NCBI GenBank assembly: GCA_036389255.1 | Contig: DASVQI010000001.1 | Coordinates: 62,001 to 126,000, forward strand | Direction: 5' to 3' | DNA: 64,000 nucleotides | Source of the DNA: JACVRN01 sp036389255 | GTDB lineage: Bacteria; Acidobacteriota; Blastocatellia; Pyrinomonadales; Pyrinomonadaceae | In this document: piece after piece, positions 60,604 to 64,000 of the stretch | Layout: each line of letters opens with the position of its first letter | How positions within the stretch are numbered: position 1 is the stretch's first letter | Translations under genes and position numbers: made by a program | The notes under the pieces: model-generated | What the model saw: only the letters and a program-made list of their open reading frames with translations | Told to the model about the DNA's origin: nothing | Databases searched by the model: none

Positions 60604-61821
60604 TTAAAGGCTTCTATAAAGCTGTAGAAGCGGCTCGCTCACGGCTTGGAATCCATATTTAGCCCTGAGCACTGCTTCCTGCTTTTGGGGGTCGTGCGCC
60701 CCTGATTGCAGGCGCTCGTGTGCCTGAATAATCGCTTCGGCAAACCCTTGAGGCGACCATTCGCGGGCGATGATGCCTGCGCCCGTGTCATCCAGAATTC
60801 GGCGGACAGGCGCTATGTTCGACGCGACGACGGGCTTGCCCAGCGCTATGTACTGAAACAGCTTGTGCGGAATAGTATGATTCGTGTGCTCGTTGATTAT
60901 GTGAGGTATGACGGCGACCTGCACGGCTTTGACGTAAGCCGGGACTTCATTAAAGGGAACCCAGCCGGCAAAAATTACCTTTTCCGAAAGCCCCAGCTTA
61001 TTCACCAGAGCTTCGATTGTTGGGCGTAGCGGCCCGTCGCCCACTATGAGCAGCCGCGTGCCGGGGATACGGTCTAAGAGAAGCGGCAATGCTCGCACCA
61101 GATTCTCAAGGCCGCGATTGGGATTATCCACGCCTCCGACATAGCCGACCATAAAATCGCCCGAGTACTTTTCAGCTATCGCAGGCTGTTCGGGGATTGC
61201 CAGAAAGCTATCAATATCTTCCGCATTGAGGACAACGCTTATCTTTTCGCCTGCTATGCCCATGCGTATGAGGCGCTCTTTCGATTCCTCTATGACTACG
61301 ACTATGTGGTCTGCATGCTGCACGGCCCGTCTTTCGACGCTATCCCACCAGCCGGGCGAGAAGAGCAGGGAATGAACGCCTGAGTTGAGCTTCTGGCGCA
61401 GACCTATGGCGGTCGGCATTCTGCCGCGAATCATCACCGGATAGATTTCGTGCATGTCGAAGATGAGGGGAATCTTGAGGCGGCGGGAAACCGCAAGGCA
61501 CGTTGGCACGAGCGGCAAGTCATGTACGTGCAGGGCCTCTACGCGGCTCTTTTGGGCAAAGGTTTCGACCGCCTGCTCCCACGCTCGCTTACGCGCAGTA
61601 GCCCAATGATGAAGCAGATTCGCGGCCTTATTGATTGTCCCTTCGACAGGTTCTCTAAACCTCACAATTCGAAACCGGTCGTACTCCTCTTCGAGCAGTT
61701 GCCCTTCCCTGTGACCGCATAGAAGCGTCACGTCATGGCCTCCGGCCCTCAAGGCGCGCATCTCCTTCTCCACCCGTATGTCCGGCGGAAAAGGGGTCTC
61801 TAAAACCATTCCTATACGCAC
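60604..61821 (-). CDS. Family 4 glycosyltransferase
   Basis: A 405-residue GT-B enzyme. I chose the GTG at 61821 because it gives the usual MRIGMVLETPFPPDIRVEKE opening and AAAGGAG lies about 11 nt upstream; a frame starting at 61842 would add seven residues. The C-terminal domain has the sequence VGYVGGVDNPNRGLENLVRAL, LLIVGDGPLRP, FAGWVPFNEVPAYVKAV and ALGKPVVASNIAPVR, the usual GT4 donor region. It retains its anomeric configuration by family, adding one sugar to a lipid-linked intermediate. It starts just after the alpha/alpha-barrel gene. Confidence 0.93.
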   Translation of the reverse strand: MRIGMVLETPFPPDIRVEKEMRALRAGGHDVTLLCGHREGQLLEEEYDRFRIVRFREPVEGTINKAANLLHHWATARKRAWEQAVETFAQKSRVEALHVHDLPLVPTCLAVSRRLKIPLIFDMHEIYPVMIRGRMPTAIGLRQKLNSGVHSLLFSPGWWDSVERRAVQHADHIVVVIEESKERLIRMGIAGEKISVVLNAEDIDSFLAIPEQPAIAEKYSGDFMVGYVGGVDNPNRGLENLVRALPLLLDRIPGTRLLIVGDGPLRPTIEALVNKLGLSEKVIFAGWVPFNEVPAYVKAVQVAVIPHIINEHTNHTIPHKLFQYIALGKPVVASNIAPVRRILDDTGAGIIAREWSPQGFAEAIIQAHERLQSGAHDPQKQEAVLRAKYGFQAVSEPLLQLYRSL

Positions 61822-61842
61822 CGAAAAAATTGCTCCTTTCAC

Positions 61843-63114
61843 TTAAGGCCGGAAGCTTTCCTGAAGCCCGTCTTGAAGGACGAACAGTGTTTCGGCCAGC
61901 GCACGCAGCATCCATGCTTGCCCCCACCGAATGTAAGGCGTCCTGTCAACCCTGCCGTTCTCGAAAGCCATGTAGGCGAAGCTGCCGTCTCTGTTCTGCA
62001 TCTTTGCGACAATCCACGGCAGGGCCTTTGAAATGATGTTCAAAGAGTCTTCCGCTTCCGACTCGTATAAGATGGCGGGGCAAAGCAGCGCCTCCGCGCA
62101 GGCGTGAATATCAACCGGGAATATCCTTCCCGGAAGATTCATTACCTCTCCATTTGGGCCTATATAAGCGGATTTGAAAAAATGAAAATACTTGAGTGCC
62201 GCGTCACGAAAGCGCGCGTCGTTTGTCGCCTTCCAGATTCCCCACAGGCAGCGTATCTCGAAGCCGCTGTGATAACAGTCCCGGTGATTCGGAGCATTCT
62301 GGTTCTGCTCTCTACCCCAGTAAAAGATTGAGCCATCCTCGTTCTGCTCGCGCAAGGCGTAGTTGCCAGCGCGTATGGCAATCTCGCTCCACTCCGTCTT
62401 TCCAGTCTCCTGTCCGATGCGCGCCAGAAACTCTGCGGTAAAGAGACTGGCATTGTGTACCAGAAAATTATCAACCGGCGTGTAGCTGAAGCAAAGAGTC
62501 TCTTCGTCAATAACAGTGCGGTTTAATCCTTCCAGCAAAAAGCGGCAAAGCTCGACACACGCGTCCGCGTACCGTTGCTCGCCCGTCACGCGCGCCAGAT
62601 GCCACAAGCCGTCACCGACTGCTGTGGAAACGACAGAAGAAGGCGTGCCGCGAGGGATGAAGACCACCGATTGCCAGTCGAAAGGGTAGCCCCAACTGAG
62701 GCCGGGATAACCCTTGCTCGGATGGTTCAGCAACCACTCGGCGCATTCTTTGGCCCGCAGCAAATATGCTTCATCTCCCGTCACCTCGAACAGGCGGCAG
62801 AAAGCCGAGACGAACAATCCCATGCCTTTCGGATTAATGGCCTTGACGCGTACCAGTCGTCGCGCGGCCATAGGATAGCGATGAAGCAACCAGAAGGGGC
62901 CTTTGCGCGCTGCCCTGAGCAATAGCGAACGACTGCGGGCTAAAGCCATGTACCAGCTTGTGCCCTGTATGTCGTAAGGGTCGTAACCCTCCCAGCCGTT
63001 ACGCTCCACCCAGCCTTCCAGACGACCGCTTGCTTCCCGCGCGAGTGAGGCCGCGACGGAAGGATTCACATCGGGCTGATTCTCCACTTTAACTCTTCCG
63101 GCGCTTAAGGACAT
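61843..63114 (-). CDS. Alpha/alpha-barrel protein of a polysaccharide locus
   Basis: A 423-residue soluble protein with no signal peptide. The helix-rich pattern (LFEVTGDEAYLLRAKECAEWLL, LARVTGEQRYADACVELCRFLL, ATNDARFRDAALKYFHFF) shows pairs of helices as in six-hairpin glycosidase or epimerase folds. The opening GYDPYDIQGT and conserved WGYPFDWQS suggest a sugar-processing enzyme, perhaps a glycosidase or uronyl-epimerase relative, but I cannot identify an active site. It is followed directly by the GT4 gene. Function unknown. Confidence 0.92.
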   Translation of the reverse strand: MSLSAGRVKVENQPDVNPSVAASLAREASGRLEGWVERNGWEGYDPYDIQGTSWYMALARSRSLLLRAARKGPFWLLHRYPMAARRLVRVKAINPKGMGLFVSAFCRLFEVTGDEAYLLRAKECAEWLLNHPSKGYPGLSWGYPFDWQSVVFIPRGTPSSVVSTAVGDGLWHLARVTGEQRYADACVELCRFLLEGLNRTVIDEETLCFSYTPVDNFLVHNASLFTAEFLARIGQETGKTEWSEIAIRAGNYALREQNEDGSIFYWGREQNQNAPNHRDCYHSGFEIRCLWGIWKATNDARFRDAALKYFHFFKSAYIGPNGEVMNLPGRIFPVDIHACAEALLCPAILYESEAEDSLNIISKALPWIVAKMQNRDGSFAYMAFENGRVDRTPYIRWGQAWMLRALAETLFVLQDGLQESFRP

Positions 63115-63184
63115 ACTGGGCTCGAAGCTGGCACTGGTTTAGTAATCGGTCGTATATAAGACATGGTGATTCCCGGCGTGCGCT

Positions 63185-64000
63185 TTATGAAACAGGTGGA
63201 GTCAGAAGCTCGTCGGCGTTTATCTCTACAACTTTCCCCGTCCGCGCAGATTCCAGAGCCTTTTCCGCGCAGAGTGTAGCCCGCAGACCGTCCAGAGCAG
63301 TTATCTGTAATGATGTCTTGCCGAGCACGGCATCGCAAAAGTGTTGCATCACTCCGAAGTGGCCTTTATCGCCCGAAGCGGTAGAAGGATTAGCAGCGCC
63401 CGTCCCATACGATTCCAAGGAATCAAAATTGTTCAGTACGAATGCCTTTCCTCCGCCGAACGCTTCCACGCGTTCTTTAGGCAGAGCTTTATCTCCTACG
63501 ACCGTGTAGAGCATGGTTCCGACGGAGCCGTCCGCGAACTCTACGGTGGCGCTCATGTTCGCCGGGTCTTTGCTCTCCCTGTCAGTGCGCGCAAGAGAGG
63601 CCGCGATTCTCACAGGCTCGGAGCCTACTAGGTAATATAGCAGGTCGAAGAAATGGCATCCCTCTCCGAGGATGCGACCGCCGCCCTGCACGGGGTCTAT
63701 AGACCAGTGGTCTGGTGGAAGCCATCCGGCGTTTACGCGATAGGTCAGCATCTTCGGCCCCGGAGTGCTGTCCAGAAGCGCTTTAAGCTCCATGGCCAAA
63801 GGGGCGAAGCGCCTGTTGAAACCTACGGTCAGCAGCACGCCTTCGTCCGCCACGGCCTGAGAGACTTCCCGGCAATCCTCCAGAGTTAAAGCCAGTGGCT
63901 TCTCTACAAAAATGTGCTTTCCGCTATGGGCTGCGGCGAGGCTCATTTCAGCGTGAAGATTGTGGCGCGTGGTGATTACCACAGCGTCAATGCCAGCGTC
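63185..64000 (-). CDS. Gfo/Idh/MocA oxidoreductase domain protein (partial)
   Basis: The C-terminal 272 residues of a longer protein: the frame stays open to the right edge (ending upstream in DAGIDAVVITTRHN). EKPLALTLEDC, NRRFAPLAMELKAL, GGGRILGEGCHFFDLLYYL and the C-terminal ALDGLRATLCAEKAL block fit Gfo/Idh/MocA. The way the domain opens resembles the two-part proteins in which a zinc-dependent alcohol dehydrogenase is fused in front, common in such loci; that part is outside the window, so the fusion is a guess. It lies 70 bp before the alpha/alpha-barrel gene and probably shares its transcript. Confidence 0.9.
   Translation of the reverse strand, partial: DAGIDAVVITTRHNLHAEMSLAAAHSGKHIFVEKPLALTLEDCREVSQAVADEGVLLTVGFNRRFAPLAMELKALLDSTPGPKMLTYRVNAGWLPPDHWSIDPVQGGGRILGEGCHFFDLLYYLVGSEPVRIAASLARTDRESKDPANMSATVEFADGSVGTMLYTVVGDKALPKERVEAFGGGKAFVLNNFDSLESYGTGAANPSTASGDKGHFGVMQHFCDAVLGKTSLQITALDGLRATLCAEKALESARTGKVVEINADELLTPPVS

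Overview
The window reads as a chromosomal segment of a Gram-negative, environmental bacterium, most likely an Acidobacteriota member close to Blastocatellia. That placement is an inference from gene content: an acidobacterial-type VWFA protein, mosaic secreted proteins ending in DUF4214 or PxKF modules, and Mpl, which recycles meso-diaminopimelate peptidoglycan. GC looks moderately high. I saw no transposase, integrase, phage structural block, CRISPR array or rRNA.

Layout. 1-5 kb: the tail of one gene, a DnaQ-like exonuclease, a DUF1842-like protein, a MITE-like palindrome with a 10-bp flanking duplication, and pyruvate phosphate dikinase. 4.9-9.3 kb: an accessory island with two DUF6916 proteins (one Tat-exported), a GNAT acetyltransferase and three tandem tail-collar (microcystin-dependent) paralogues. 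9.7-22.2 kb: one gene for a 4149-residue mosaic surface protein, closed by a strong terminator. 22.3-34.7 kb: mostly single genes, including a TetR regulator with its own palindrome, an S41 protease, an MFS transporter, a TPR protein, tRNA-Leu(CAA), a receiver/HD-GYP regulator, a VWFA protein, Pta, a DUF4440-like protein, a 53-residue metallothionein-like protein, DUF1232, DICT and DUF3303 proteins, and a lone receiver. 35-41.5 kb, minus strand: a stressosome operon (RsbR, RsbS, RsbT, RsbT-SpoIIE fusion, RsbT-histidine kinase fusion) running on into a small exported protein and mpl. 41.7-45.3 kb: a SET protein, a LytS-type kinase and a HerA-type ATPase. 45.4-64 kb: a surface-polysaccharide region with two WbpB/WbpD/WbpE-like gene trios on opposite strands, a Wzz/BY-kinase, rfbD and rfbB, a GT4 glycosyltransferase, an alpha/alpha-barrel protein and a partial Gfo/Idh/MocA oxidoreductase, plus two exported proteins (HYR/PxKF and beta-helix).

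How the genes work together. The stressosome genes encode a complete RsbR/RsbS/RsbT sensing core with a phosphatase reset module, but there is no sigma factor nearby, so output probably goes through the fused histidine kinase. The polysaccharide genes would make dTDP-L-rhamnose and 3-amino-sugar uronic acids and control chain length.

The most unusual signal is a set of four intercistronic hairpins on the minus strand (before mpl, the hybrid kinase, the RsbT-SpoIIE gene and a DegT aminotransferase). Each fills the gap from the upstream stop codon to the next start codon. The start-side arm is built of a short motif iterated every 7-10 nt, in three cases it ends in a T-run touching the start codon, and none leaves a Shine-Dalgarno site.
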